From positions 1-64,000 of the forward strand of contig NZ_AZWO01000022.1 of assembly GCF_000514775.1 (NCBI RefSeq): a DNA stretch of 64,000 nucleotides. Direction: 5' to 3'. Under the pieces are notes generated by a model. That model was not told the origin of the DNA. It searched no databases and saw only the letters and a list, made by a program, of their open reading frames with translations. This document shows positions 17,287 through 26,328 of the stretch, one piece after another (the stretch's first letter is position 1; each line of letters starts with the position of its first letter). The position numbers were made by a program, and so were the translations under genes. This DNA is from Salinispora pacifica CNR114. GTDB taxonomy: Bacteria; Actinomycetota; Actinomycetes; Mycobacteriales; Micromonosporaceae.

Positions 17287-18689
17287 ACACCACGAGTTCC
17301 ACCCGGAGATCCGGGAACCGCGAGTGGCTGGAATCCTGGAACCCGGAGGATGCGGACTCCTGGGACAAGGGCTTGGCGTGGCGGACTCTCTGGATCAGCA
17401 CCTTCACGCTGACCCTCTGCTTCACCTCGTGGTTCCTCGCTTCGGCGATCGCCCCGAAGCTGACGAATCTCGGCTTCGACCTCAGCACCGCCCAGCTCTA
17501 CTGGCTCACCGCCATGCCCGGCCTGGCCGGCGGTCTCATGCGCCTGATCTGGATGGTGCTGCCGCCGATCATGGGCACCCGCAAGATGGTCACCCTGACC
17601 ACCGTGCTCCTACTCCTGCCCGTCCTGGGTTGGGGAATCTTCGTTCAGGACCCGACCACCCCGTTCTGGGTGCTGCTGTCGCTGTCGTTCCTCTCCGGTA
17701 TCGGTGGCGGAGCGTTCTCCGGCTTCATGCCGAGTACCTCCTACTTCTTCCCCCGCCGACTCCAGGGCACCGCGCTGGGCGTCCAGGCCGGGATCGGCAA
17801 CTTCGGCGTCTCGCTGGTTCAGCTGCTGACCCCGTGGGTCATCGGCTTCTCGCTGATCGGCTTCCTCGGCAGCTCCCGGCCGATGGCCACCTCGCCGGGC
17901 GAACCCGCCCGGGACGTCTGGTACCAGAACGCGGCGTACATCTACATCCCGTTCATCATCGTCGGTGCCGTGCTCGCCTGGACCATGCTGCGGTCGGTCC
18001 CGGTCAAGGCGAACATTCGGCAGCAGTTCGACATCTTCCGCAACGTCGACACGTGGTGGATGACGCTGCTCTACATCATGACCTTCGGTACCTTCGCCGG
18101 GCTGTCCGCCCAGTTCGGGCTGCTGATGAAGAACCTCTACGGTGCCGGCAACCCGGACATCGTGCAGGGCAGCGGGGCCGCCGCGCAGCTGCTCGTGGAC
18201 GGCTACGCCGTACCCGACCCGGTCAAGTTCGTCTTCCTCGGCCCGCTGGTCGGTGCCGCGGCCCGCGTCGCCTTCTCGCCGCTGACTGACAAGTTCGGCG
18301 GCGCCCGGTGGACCCTGATCTCCGGAATCGGCCTCGTCGCATCCATCGCCTTCACCATCACCGCACTGCGACCCGACACCAGCTCGGCCGCGGCACTGGA
18401 TGCCGGCTTCGACCGGTTCCTCTGGGGAATGCTCGCGATCTTCCTGTTCAGCGGGATCGGTAACGCCTCCACCTTCAAGCAGATGCCGATGATTTTCGAG
18501 CGCCGGCAGGCCGGTGGCGTCATCGGTTGGACCGCGGCGATCGCCGCCTTCGGCCCGTTCTTCTTCGGAATCGGCCTGACGATCATGTCACCAACCGCGT
18601 TCTACCTCGTCGGGCTGGCATTCGCTGCCCTCTGCGTCGTCATCACCTGGCAGCGCTACGCGCGCCCGGGAGCGCCCAAGCCCAGCTGA
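17283..18689 (+). CDS. narK: NarK-family nitrate/nitrite transporter, second copy
   Basis: The second major-facilitator transporter has 468 residues and is clearly different from the first: it begins with a soluble WNPEDADSWDKG segment typical of NarK2/NarU-like proteins and has a long loop after TM6 (SRPMATSPGEPARDVWYQ). Nitrate-family motifs include GIGGGAFSGFMPSTSYFFP and GIGNASTFKQMPMIF. ATGA overlaps the previous stop, so both transporters are made together. A strong hairpin terminator follows 38 bases after the stop. A longer frame reading back to 16581 is only antiphase overlap with the first narK. Confidence 0.93.
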   Translation: MNTTSSTRRSGNREWLESWNPEDADSWDKGLAWRTLWISTFTLTLCFTSWFLASAIAPKLTNLGFDLSTAQLYWLTAMPGLAGGLMRLIWMVLPPIMGTRKMVTLTTVLLLLPVLGWGIFVQDPTTPFWVLLSLSFLSGIGGGAFSGFMPSTSYFFPRRLQGTALGVQAGIGNFGVSLVQLLTPWVIGFSLIGFLGSSRPMATSPGEPARDVWYQNAAYIYIPFIIVGAVLAWTMLRSVPVKANIRQQFDIFRNVDTWWMTLLYIMTFGTFAGLSAQFGLLMKNLYGAGNPDIVQGSGAAAQLLVDGYAVPDPVKFVFLGPLVGAAARVAFSPLTDKFGGARWTLISGIGLVASIAFTITALRPDTSSAAALDAGFDRFLWGMLAIFLFSGIGNASTFKQMPMIFERRQAGGVIGWTAAIAAFGPFFFGIGLTIMSPTAFYLVGLAFAALCVVITWQRYARPGAPKPS

Positions 18690-18727
18690 CCGTCCCGATT
18701 CCCGCTCCACCTGGGGCGCGGTCACAG

Positions 18728-18768
18728 CCGGGCTGACCTCGTTGGAACCGGCAACGAGGTCAGCCCGG
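18728..18768 (+). terminator. Rho-independent-type terminator after the narK pair
   Basis: A perfect 16-base stem (18728-18743 with 18753-18768, arms beginning CCGGGCTGACC) encloses a nine-base loop and is followed by TTTCTTGTT. It is the strongest terminator in the window and ends the narK operon. Confidence 0.88.
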
Positions 18769-18964
18769 TTTCTTGTTCCCCACCGGTTGGCGCCCGGTGC
18801 CCCGTTCCGGTCGGACGCCCGTGCCCCACCGTCGCGGTGTGATGCTGGCAGGGCTCAGCTCGCACTCGGGACGTCCGGCGCCAGCGGATCTTCCAGGTGT
18901 TCTCCTGAGCGGCGGCAAAGGACGTCTCCGAAACCGTCAGGGCCGGCTCGGAGCCGCGACGGTC

Positions 18965-19603
18965 TCAGACCAGGGTGATCCAGTAGTCCCAGAAGCGGTG
19001 CAGGATCGCGGCGACGATGAACGCGAACCAGATGACGAGGACCAGGCTGTGGTAGAGGGCGACCTGTTCCGTCGCGCGCCGCAGCGCCCGCGGCAGTACG
19101 GTCGCGTTGTCGCGCAGGGTCTGCAGCGTGGTGTAGAGGAAGATCGGAATGGTGACCGCCCAGACCACCATGCAGTACGGGCAGAGCGCGCCGATCACGT
19201 AGAGGCTCTGGTAGATGAGCCAGTGCACAAAGACGACGCCGAAGCTGACGCCCCCCTGCAGGCCGAGCCACATCCACCGGGGGAGGCCTCCGGTGGCGAG
19301 CAGGACGACGCCGAGCGTGGTGACCACGGCGAACCCCGCGATGCCGAGCAGCGGATTGGGGAATCCGAAGACCGCGGCCTGCGGAGTGTTCATCACCGAG
19401 CCGCAGGACAGGATCGGGTTGATGCTGCAGGTGGGGACGTACCCGGGATCAGCCAGCAGGTTGATCTTCTCGACGGTGAGGGTGGCGGCGGCGAGCAGGC
19501 CGACGCCACCGCCGACGGTGAGGATCCACGCGGTGACGACAGTCAGGAAGTGGCGCCCAGCGGCGGGGGCGGCGACGGGTCGATCGGCGGTGGCGGTCGT
19601 CAT
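18965..19603 (-). CDS. Vitamin K epoxide reductase (VKOR) family membrane protein
   Basis: Bacterial VKOR homologs re-oxidise DsbA-like proteins by passing electrons to menaquinone, replacing DsbB. The 212-residue protein has about five membrane segments. It carries the loop pair Cys59/Cys67 (TCSINPILSC) with the adjacent Ser/Asn context, and the active-site pair CPYC at 141-144. Its ATG overlaps the stop of the DsbA-like gene by four bases. The pair is therefore a complete thiol-oxidation unit for exported proteins. Confidence 0.9.
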   Translation of the reverse strand: MTTATADRPVAAPAAGRHFLTVVTAWILTVGGGVGLLAAATLTVEKINLLADPGYVPTCSINPILSCGSVMNTPQAAVFGFPNPLLGIAGFAVVTTLGVVLLATGGLPRWMWLGLQGGVSFGVVFVHWLIYQSLYVIGALCPYCMVVWAVTIPIFLYTTLQTLRDNATVLPRALRRATEQVALYHSLVLVIWFAFIVAAILHRFWDYWITLV

Positions 19604-20259
19604 CCGGCCAGGGCAGTGTCGATCATGGTGATCAGATCGTCCTTGCGCAGGTCGGAGAGGGACTCCCCGTTGAGGAAGAAGGTGGGGGTGCCCCGCACAC
19701 CGACGGCTTCACCGTCGGTGCGGTCCTTCGCCACCCGGGCGGCGGTGGCGGGGTCGTCCAGGTCACGCTGGAAGCGGTCGATGTCCAGACCGAGGGTACG
19801 AGCGTAGTCGAGGAAGACCTCGGTCTGCGGCTCCTCCTGGCGGCTCCAGTCGTCCTGGTTCTCGAAGAGCAGCTGGTACATGTCGGCGAAGCGGTCCTGG
19901 TTGGCCGCGGACTCCGCGGCGCGGGCGGCGAGCTCGGCATTGGGGTGGCTGGAGATGGGGAAGTACCGCACCACGAAGGTGATCTTCCCCTCGTAGGCGG
20001 CGACGATCTCCTTGACCTTCGGGTACACCGACCCACATGCCCCGCACTCGAAGTCGAGGAACTCCACCAGGGTTACCCTGCCGTCGGGAGCGGAGGTCAG
20101 CCGGTGGCTGTCCTCGCGGACCAGCACCGCGCGTTCGACCGTATCGCCGGTCGTCTCCACGCTGGGAATCGCGTCCCGGCGGTTGAACGCCAGCACGCCG
20201 ACCGCCACCAGAATCAACGCCACGACCGCGGCGAGGGTCAGCCGGATGTTCCTCGTCAT
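19600..20259 (-). CDS. DsbA-like membrane-anchored thioredoxin-fold protein
   Basis: The 219-residue protein has one N-terminal membrane helix (about residues 6-25) and an external thioredoxin-like DsbA domain. The active site is CGAC at Cys72-Cys75 in FLDFECGACG, with the cis-proline loop GTPTFF at 190-195. ATG at 20259 is chosen because GGAG lies about nine bases upstream; the longer frame adds 32 residues of Gly/Pro-rich non-family sequence. It introduces disulfides into exported proteins and is probably recharged by the VKOR protein encoded next to it. Confidence 0.9.
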   Translation of the reverse strand: MTRNIRLTLAAVVALILVAVGVLAFNRRDAIPSVETTGDTVERAVLVREDSHRLTSAPDGRVTLVEFLDFECGACGSVYPKVKEIVAAYEGKITFVVRYFPISSHPNAELAARAAESAANQDRFADMYQLLFENQDDWSRQEEPQTEVFLDYARTLGLDIDRFQRDLDDPATAARVAKDRTDGEAVGVRGTPTFFLNGESLSDLRKDDLITMIDTALAG

Positions 20260-20456
20260 ATCTCGGTCTCCTGTCGGTCTATCCGATCCGCGGCGACCGC
20301 CCTGAGCAGGCGAAGCGCCGGACGCAAAGGTACCGGGCGCACCGCCACGGATCATTGTGATTCACCTGTTCGGCGCAGAACGGGCAGGGCCGCACGGAGC
20401 GGCGAGGCCGGCATCCGGCACGCCGACGCCCGCGGCGGGGCGGCCCAACCGCCCAC

Positions 20457-22469
20457 TCACCGGCGAACCTGCCGATCGCGGTCGGCCAGATCCGCCAGCA
20501 TCCGGTTGTACGCGGCGAGCTCGGCGTCCTCGCGCCCTTCGGCCTCGGCGCGGTCGGCGGCCCGGTCCCGGCGGCGGGCCTCCCGCTCGTCGGCCTTCAT
20601 CCACTGGCGCATCAACGCGCCCAACACGACGACGGTGGGCAACTCACCGAAGGACCAGGCGATGCCGCCAGCGGTGCGTTGGTCCTCCAAGGGGGTGGCG
20701 CCCCAGGGGCGGTCCAACGCTATCCACCAGGTCTCCGCGATCAGGGTGGTGGACTGCATGAGCGTGACGCCGAGGAAGGCGTGCAGCACCATGCTGATCA
20801 GGACCAGGATCAGCTTCAGCGGATGTGGGATACGGCGTGGTGCGGGATCAACACCGATGACAACCCAGAAGAACAGATAGCCGGCGCCGAGGAAGTGTCC
20901 GACCATGGCCAGGTGCGCGGCGTGGGAACGCAGTGCCAGCTCGTACAGGCCGGTGAAGTACATCAGGTAGAGGCTGGCGACGTAGATCACCAACGCGACC
21001 ACCGGATTGGTGAGGAAGCGCGAGAGCCGTGAGTGCAGCGCCATCTGCAGCCACTCGCGGGGGCCCGGCCAGCGCGGGTCGGTCGACGGGGCCAGGGCAC
21101 GCAGCGCCAGGGTGATGGGGCCGCCGAGCGCGAGCAGAATCGGGGCGATCATCATCAGCAGCAGGTGCTGAATCATGTGGATCGAGAACAGCAGCGGCCC
21201 GTAGCGGGCCAGACCGCTCGAGGTGGCCACGATGATGAGGGCACAGCCCACCAGCCACAAGGCGGTACGGGAGATGGGCCAGGCATCGCCGCGGCGGCGG
21301 AGCCGCCACACCCCGGCTGTGTAGAACCCGGCGGCGGCCAGCGCGGCCGCCATGATCAGCGGCTCGGGTAGCCACGCGGTGGCGAGGTCGCCGATGGTCA
21401 TCGGCGGCGGCATCGGGAAGCCGAGTAGCGCGGTGGCGAGGTCCTCCGTCTCCGCACCGATGGGTGCCGGAGTGCGGGACAGCGCGACCGAGGTGCCGAT
21501 CGCAGCGGCGAAGAGCAGCGTCTCGACGACCGCAACCCGCAGGAACGGCCCACGCCGACCTGCTGCCAGGGCAGGTAGGGCCCGGCGACGGTGGGCCAGT
21601 CCCGCGGCGGCGATCGCGACGAGCGCAGCAGCTTTGATCAGAAGCACCTGCCCGTACCGGGTGCCCAGCAGGTCGGCGGCGCTCGGGAGCCGAACAGCGG
21701 CCGACAGCAGCCCGGACAGACCCACCGCGGTCAGGCAGCCAACGGCGAGCGGGGAGAATCTGCGTACGGCTCGTGCCAGGTCGGCGGTCGTGCCGCGACT
21801 GGTAACGGCCAGGGCGAGCAGGCCACCGGCCCAGATGGTGACCGGTAACACGTGTAGGAGAAGACCGGAGACGGCCAGCTGGTGGTTGCCGCTGGCCGCG
21901 GCGTGGCCGGTGAAGACCGGCGGCACCAGGGCGCCCAGCGCCAGCAGCAGGGCGGTCAGCGCGCCACCGGGTCGCAGGCTGGTCGCGGCGACCACCGCCA
22001 CGATCAGGGCCAGGGCGCCGCTGAGCGCCAGGGACTGCCCGAGCGGGACAGCGGTGGCGAAGTGGAGCACCCCCGGCAGGGACAGCACCTCGGCGGCGGG
22101 GAGGCCGAACAGGTCGACCATGGTGTAGCTGACCGCGACCGCGGACGTCGCGGTCCAGACCGCGGCCGCGCCGGCGGCAGCGCGCATGCGGCGGTAGCCG
22201 ATCGGGGATAGCCGCCCACCCTCGTCCCGGGGCGAGAGCACCACCGCTGCCAGCAGTAGACCGACCGTGGCGACCGCGCTGACCTGCATACCCAGCCGGG
22301 AGGCCGGCAGCAGCCAGGTGGTTGGTCCAGGGTCCGGAAGCCCGGGCGGGACCTCCGCGACGGCACCGCCGCCCCACCACAGCAGCACCGCACCGACGGC
22401 GGCCGCCACCAGCACCGTCCCCGCCGACAGCAGAAACGGCCGACGCCCCAGAGCGGCGAGACCTATCAC
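20457..22469 (-). CDS. CopD domain fused to a CtaG-type cytochrome c oxidase assembly domain
   Basis: This 670-residue, largely membrane-embedded protein joins two families. About residues 50-350 hold a CopD-like copper-resistance domain (eight or so helices, with GHAAASGNHQLAVSGLLLHV and TIWAGGLLAL). About 380-630 hold a Caa3-type CtaG domain (SIHMIQHLLLMMIAPILLA, SHAAHLAMVGHFLGAGYLFF, GVDP). The many membrane His and Met residues fit copper handling for cytochrome oxidase assembly. The last 45 residues are a charged Arg/Glu coiled tail. The fusion is common in actinobacteria, so it is not itself new. The start is ATG at 22469, without a strong ribosome site. Confidence 0.88.
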   Translation of the reverse strand: MIGLAALGRRPFLLSAGTVLVAAAVGAVLLWWGGGAVAEVPPGLPDPGPTTWLLPASRLGMQVSAVATVGLLLAAVVLSPRDEGGRLSPIGYRRMRAAAGAAAVWTATSAVAVSYTMVDLFGLPAAEVLSLPGVLHFATAVPLGQSLALSGALALIVAVVAATSLRPGGALTALLLALGALVPPVFTGHAAASGNHQLAVSGLLLHVLPVTIWAGGLLALAVTSRGTTADLARAVRRFSPLAVGCLTAVGLSGLLSAAVRLPSAADLLGTRYGQVLLIKAAALVAIAAAGLAHRRRALPALAAGRRGPFLRVAVVETLLFAAAIGTSVALSRTPAPIGAETEDLATALLGFPMPPPMTIGDLATAWLPEPLIMAAALAAAGFYTAGVWRLRRRGDAWPISRTALWLVGCALIIVATSSGLARYGPLLFSIHMIQHLLLMMIAPILLALGGPITLALRALAPSTDPRWPGPREWLQMALHSRLSRFLTNPVVALVIYVASLYLMYFTGLYELALRSHAAHLAMVGHFLGAGYLFFWVVIGVDPAPRRIPHPLKLILVLISMVLHAFLGVTLMQSTTLIAETWWIALDRPWGATPLEDQRTAGGIAWSFGELPTVVVLGALMRQWMKADEREARRRDRAADRAEAEGREDAELAAYNRMLADLADRDRQVRR

Positions 22470-22646
22470 CGGGTCGCCAACCGACGCGGGCGGCGGGGGA
22501 CCGGCCGGAGACCGGCGACCACCCGCCAGACGGCGGCCCGGAAGGTAGTCAGGCTGGATGGGCGGTTCACGAAGAGCTCCCAGATAGATGGCGGTATATC
22601 AGGTGGTCGGCCGGTCGCGCCCGCTGGTTCCCGGGAGCGACGCAGA

Positions 22647-23570
22647 TCACCACCCACTCCCGTGGCAGACAGCGTCCGCGTCGGCCGGCTCCGCCGGTTC
22701 GGCCTGCAGGGTGGCGTGCTCGATCGCGAAACGATCCCGCAGCAGCCGCCGGGACCGGGCCAGCACTGCGGCAAGATCGGCATCACGGTTGAGAGCCAGG
22801 TGCGCCGAAGCAACGTCCATCCCCGAGGTTAGCGTCCATACGTGCAGGTCGTGCACGTCGGCTACCCCGTCCACGGCGAGTAGCGCCGCCCGCACGGCGG
22901 AGATGTCCAGATGTGCCGGCGCGGCCTGCACCAGCACCCGCAGCGCGGCGCGGCCCAACTGGTACGCGCGGGGCAGGATGAACAGCCCCACCGCCACCGC
23001 GATCAGCGGATCGGCGTACCACCAGTCGGTCACGGCGATCACGACCGCGGCAACGATCACGCCGACGGAGGTGAACAGGTCTCCCAGAACCTCCAGGTAG
23101 GCGCCCCGCACGTTCAGACTCTCCCGCGAGCCCGCGCGCAGGAGGAAGAAGGCGACGACATTGGCCGCCAGGCCCGCTGCCGCCACCGCCAGCATCGGCC
23201 CCGCCAGAACCTCCGGCGGCTGACTGAACCGACGTACCGCCTCGACCACCACGTAGCAGGCCACCGCGAACAGCAGGACGGCGTTGGCCAGCGCCGCCAG
23301 CACCTCCATCCGATAGAGCCCGAACGTTCGCTGGCCAGACCGGGACGCCCTGCTGGCGGCGGTGATCGCGGCCAGGGCCATGCCGATACCGAGGACATCG
23401 GTGAACATGTGGCCGGCGTCGGAGAGCAGCGCCAAGGAGCCGGTCATCACCGCCGCGACCGCCTCCACGACCATAAAGGTGAGGAGCAGCCCGAAGGCCG
23501 CCCAGAGCCGACCCCGGTGCTTCGCACCGGCCCGCGCCGCTTGTTGACCGTGATCGTGCCCCGCGCCCAT
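22647..23570 (-). CDS. Cation diffusion facilitator (CDF) metal efflux protein
   Basis: This 307-residue transporter has six membrane helices and a cytoplasmic C-terminal domain (about 215-290, VDGVADVHDLHVWTLTSG). The TM2 metal motif is His54 and Asp58 (SDAGHMFTD). In TM5 the usual HxxxD is ExxxD (Glu160, Asp164 in LEVLGD), an alteration shared by many actinobacterial homologs. It exports a divalent cation, probably zinc or a neighbour, in exchange for protons. The N-terminus is His-rich (HDHGQQ). The region before the start contains an A/T-rich stretch with TATAGT that may hold its promoter and a metal-regulator site. Confidence 0.88.
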   Translation of the reverse strand: MGAGHDHGQQAARAGAKHRGRLWAAFGLLLTFMVVEAVAAVMTGSLALLSDAGHMFTDVLGIGMALAAITAASRASRSGQRTFGLYRMEVLAALANAVLLFAVACYVVVEAVRRFSQPPEVLAGPMLAVAAAGLAANVVAFFLLRAGSRESLNVRGAYLEVLGDLFTSVGVIVAAVVIAVTDWWYADPLIAVAVGLFILPRAYQLGRAALRVLVQAAPAHLDISAVRAALLAVDGVADVHDLHVWTLTSGMDVASAHLALNRDADLAAVLARSRRLLRDRFAIEHATLQAEPAEPADADAVCHGSGW

Positions 23571-24038
23571 CCGCCTCTCCCCTGCTCAGTTGTCAGCGCC
23601 ACGACGAACATATGCTTACATCACTATACGTGCAAGTGTGGCGAACACCACCAGCGACAGTCCGGCGGGCTCCGTCGAGCAGGCGAACACCCCACCCGCC
23701 AGGCGCACCCAGGGATGACGAGCGCCAGAACAGCCGGCAGTTTTCCTCAACGGATTGATATTGGTATGGGCAACCGCTCCAGATATTCCGTTTACATACC
23801 CAACACACGTCCCAACGCCGATAAAGAGCGATATAACGCTGAAACGAACTACGGGGAGGGCAGCAGCGAGCCTCGCCCGCCCCGGCGCGTGAATCCCGCA
23901 CGAAAGGTAGGGAGAGCCCCAAGCCGGAAGACCGGGATTCCCTACCCGATTCTGGCCGGCTGGCCGCCATGGACGAACGCCTTTCGCCGGCACAACAATT
24001 AGGCCAGGAGGCAACACATCAACGAGGAGCTGAGCGGT
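23571..24038. other. Intergenic region between divergent efflux and CPBP genes
   Basis: There is no convincing gene in these 468 bases. The 23600-23850 part is A/T-rich compared with its surroundings. It includes TATAGT on the minus strand near 23620 (possible promoter of the efflux gene). An inverted repeat lies at 23906-23913 (GGTAGGGA) and 23939-23946 (TCCCTACC), about 95 bases before the CPBP gene. Short frames in it have no family features or good ribosome sites. Confidence 0.4.
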
Positions 24039-24887
24039 ATGGGCGGTGGCACCACGCAGAGTCGGCCGGGTCCGCCGAGGCAGCGACCCGGCACGCCCAC
24101 AGCAACATCGACCGACCTGCCGGCACAGTACTCGCTGGCGAAAATCCTGGGAATCTGGGCGGCCGCCGCCCTACCCATGGGCTTGGGCTACTGGGTGATT
24201 ACCCCCGCAGTAGCAGACGGCCCCTACGACACCGTGGTGCTGGCGACCGGCACGCTCGCGGCCGGCCTGGTCTGGCAGTTCGTGCTGGCAATGTTGATAC
24301 TCCGGCGCGAGGAGAAATCAGTAGGTCCCTCCGCAATGGCCCGCCGGCTGTGGTTACAGGTTCCCAGAGACCCGGTGAACGGTCGGCCCCGCAAACGCCT
24401 CCTCTGGCTGCTGGCGCCACTGGGAATCGCGTTCGTACTCAATATGATGTACCTGGCACCGGCGATTCAGAACCTGCAGCAGCATCTACTACCCGGACTG
24501 GCCCCATTGCCCTTCCAGGACGCCGAAACGCTGTTCTCGACCGAAGTCGCCCCGCGGATGGAAGGAGCCTGGTGGTTCCTGGCGCTCTTTCTGACGCTCA
24601 GCATTTTCAACGTCTTCCTCGGTGAGGAGTTCATCTTCCGCGGCATCCTCCTACCCAGGATGCAAGGCGTGTTCGGGTCAGCGGACTGGTTCGCCAACGG
24701 CGTCCTGTTCGGCCTGTACCACCTACATCAGCCCTGGACTGCTGGCGGCATCATGCTGACCAGCGGACTAATCATGTCACTACCAGTAAGGCGCTATCGG
24801 AGCATGTGGCTCTCGGTCATTCCGCACTCGATCCAAACAGTGATCGTGTTTGGGATGCTGCTCGCCCTCATGCGGGGCACGGCCTGA
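24039..24887 (+). CDS. CPBP-family intramembrane glutamic endopeptidase
   Basis: The 282-residue protein has a disordered N-terminal 30 residues and about seven to eight membrane segments. The CPBP (Rce1/CAAX-protease-like) motif 1 is Glu196, Glu197 and Arg201 (EEFIFRG); motif 2 is the FGLYHLH segment, with catalytic His; motif 3 is the final PHSIQT. These enzymes cut proteins in the membrane or, in bacteria, often serve in peptide modification or self-immunity. GAGGAG lies upstream of the ATG. It has no RiPP or bacteriocin gene beside it here, so its substrate is unknown. Confidence 0.85.
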   Translation: MGGGTTQSRPGPPRQRPGTPTATSTDLPAQYSLAKILGIWAAAALPMGLGYWVITPAVADGPYDTVVLATGTLAAGLVWQFVLAMLILRREEKSVGPSAMARRLWLQVPRDPVNGRPRKRLLWLLAPLGIAFVLNMMYLAPAIQNLQQHLLPGLAPLPFQDAETLFSTEVAPRMEGAWWFLALFLTLSIFNVFLGEEFIFRGILLPRMQGVFGSADWFANGVLFGLYHLHQPWTAGGIMLTSGLIMSLPVRRYRSMWLSVIPHSIQTVIVFGMLLALMRGTA

Positions 24888-24947
24888 CAGCGCCGGCACC
24901 ACGGGGGCAGCTCAACGCCCGGCCACCAACACCTGATCTACCTGGGG

Positions 24948-24994
24948 GAGGCTTGGGGACCCGCCCGCGTCCAGGGCAGCAGTCCCCAAGCCTC
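24948..24994 (+). terminator. Hairpin terminator after the CPBP gene
   Basis: A perfect 13-base stem (GAGGCTTGGGGAC at 24948-24960 with GTCCCCAAGCCTC at 24982-24994) encloses a 21-base loop. There is no T-tract. It lies 61 bases after the CPBP stop and before the convergent methyltransferase-like gene, so it may act for either direction. Confidence 0.55.
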
Positions 24995-25130
24995 GATCGC
25001 ACGCGTAGCAGCCCTCGAATCGGCCAGCCGAGTTCACCGCAACCGTGATCCCGCCGGCCCGGAGGGCGCTCTCACCGACTCACCCCCGCGCCACCAGCGC
25101 AGTCTTTGACGAGGGCGGGGACAGCGTCAG

Positions 25131-25979
25131 CTAGTTGGCGGGAATCGTCACCAGGTCGGCCAACGGCTTCTCTGTCGCATCTTCCCTCGGCCGGGAGAGG
25201 TAGAAGTCGGCATACAAATACCCCGCACTCTCCATGTCGGCCGGGTCGACGCCCCGCGCCGCCAACTCCGCCATCGCCCACTCCCGTTCGGTGTCGTCGA
25301 TAAACCGCCGCTGCCGAACAGCCTGGTCCGCCTTCTCGGTTACGAGCCCGTACTGCGCGAGCACGTCCGAGATCGGCTCATAGTCGTACGTCCGAAGGCA
25401 GAACGCGGCGACCCAGGGCGGATCCTCAGTGCAGGTGAGCAGCCGCTCGAACGTCCGCTCGGTGACATAGCCGATGCCACCCGTGGTCGTGATGAGGTCA
25501 ACCTCCGACATCTTCTTGGCCAATTCTGACGACGGCGTTGTCGCCTCCAGGTTCTCGACAAAGGCGTCGTCGAGCGCACCGACCGCCACCCCGTGCCGAG
25601 TAGCATTCTCGGCGACGTCCAACCCGATTACGTGCGGGGCGTCTGGCCGGGCCCGCTGACCCAGAAATTCGTTCTCGGCGCGGCGCACCTGGTCCACGGT
25701 ACGCCCGTCGTCACTGGCACCCTGGTAGTACGTGTACACGTCGTCCAGCTCAAGATCGGTCTTGGTGAGCACCCCGACGATGCCATAGGAACAGCACACG
25801 TCGAGCACGGTGGGGCGATAGCCACCACCCCACGGTTGAGCATCGATCAGCTGGTTGAATACGGTAGCCCCATGCTGCGGGATCTCGTATTTCAACCGGC
25901 GCAGGTTAGCGTAGTACGCGCACGGCGTCTCCTGGTTGTAGATTCCGCTGAAGTTGGCCTTACCGGACTCGTCGGTCAA
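25131..25979 (-). CDS. Uncharacterised class I methyltransferase-like protein
   Basis: About 282 residues. The segment TVLDVCCSYGIVGVLT fits SAM-binding motif I with CCSYG in place of the usual GxGxG, and VIGLDVAENA fits the acidic motif II. SGIYNQETPCAYYANLRRLKYEIPQHG precedes it, a pattern seen in hypothetical actinobacterial methyltransferase-like proteins. No substrate domain can be named. No ATG exists. I chose TTG at 25979 because GGGAG lies eight bases upstream; another TTG at 26054 would add 25 residues but has no ribosome site. Codon use is somewhat less GC-rich than the neighbours, which may mean transfer. Confidence 0.6.
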   Translation of the reverse strand: MTDESGKANFSGIYNQETPCAYYANLRRLKYEIPQHGATVFNQLIDAQPWGGGYRPTVLDVCCSYGIVGVLTKTDLELDDVYTYYQGASDDGRTVDQVRRAENEFLGQRARPDAPHVIGLDVAENATRHGVAVGALDDAFVENLEATTPSSELAKKMSEVDLITTTGGIGYVTERTFERLLTCTEDPPWVAAFCLRTYDYEPISDVLAQYGLVTEKADQAVRQRRFIDDTEREWAMAELAARGVDPADMESAGYLYADFYLSRPREDATEKPLADLVTIPAN

Positions 25980-26070
25980 CGCTTTGACTCCCTTTACTCC
26001 GGATGCAAACTCAGGGCTCAAACACAGCCTCCGACCTGCGGCGGCCGGAGGCAACGGGTGCTACACCGGT

Positions 26071-26099
26071 AGGATATGGTGAATTCGTAGATTAGCCAA
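26071..26099 (-). promoter_or_regulatory. Candidate promoter of the methyltransferase-like gene
   Basis: The minus strand has TTGGCT (26099-26094), 17 bases and TATCCT (26076-26071). Transcription would begin near 26064, leaving an untranslated leader of about 85 bases before the chosen TTG start. Confidence 0.5.
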
Positions 26100-26328
26100 G
26101 CCGGCAAATCAGACAACCTACTACAGCCACGGGGTTACGTGGTGTGGTGATCCCCGTGAGATCGCAGGTAGGAACGGGTATGGCGCACGAGTACGTCGCA
26201 CGGTGTCGCTGATTGTGATCGGGTGACAGTGACGCGTCGCAGTACTCTTCGGCGTCCTTTCCACGGACGAAGCCGCAGCCGACTCAGGCCCAGGGCATCC
26301 GGGGGCGCGGCCACTCGGTGCTGGCACC
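26100..26328. other. Intergenic gap without recognised gene
   Basis: These bases lie between the start of the methyltransferase-like gene and the stop of the glycosyltransferase gene, both on the minus strand. Apart from the promoter at its left end, no coding or strong hairpin signal was seen. Confidence 0.4.

Noticed and set aside
23616..24017. A 133-codon minus-strand frame in the gap before the CPBP gene
   Set aside because: There is no ribosome site or recognisable domain, and it spans the likely divergent promoters.
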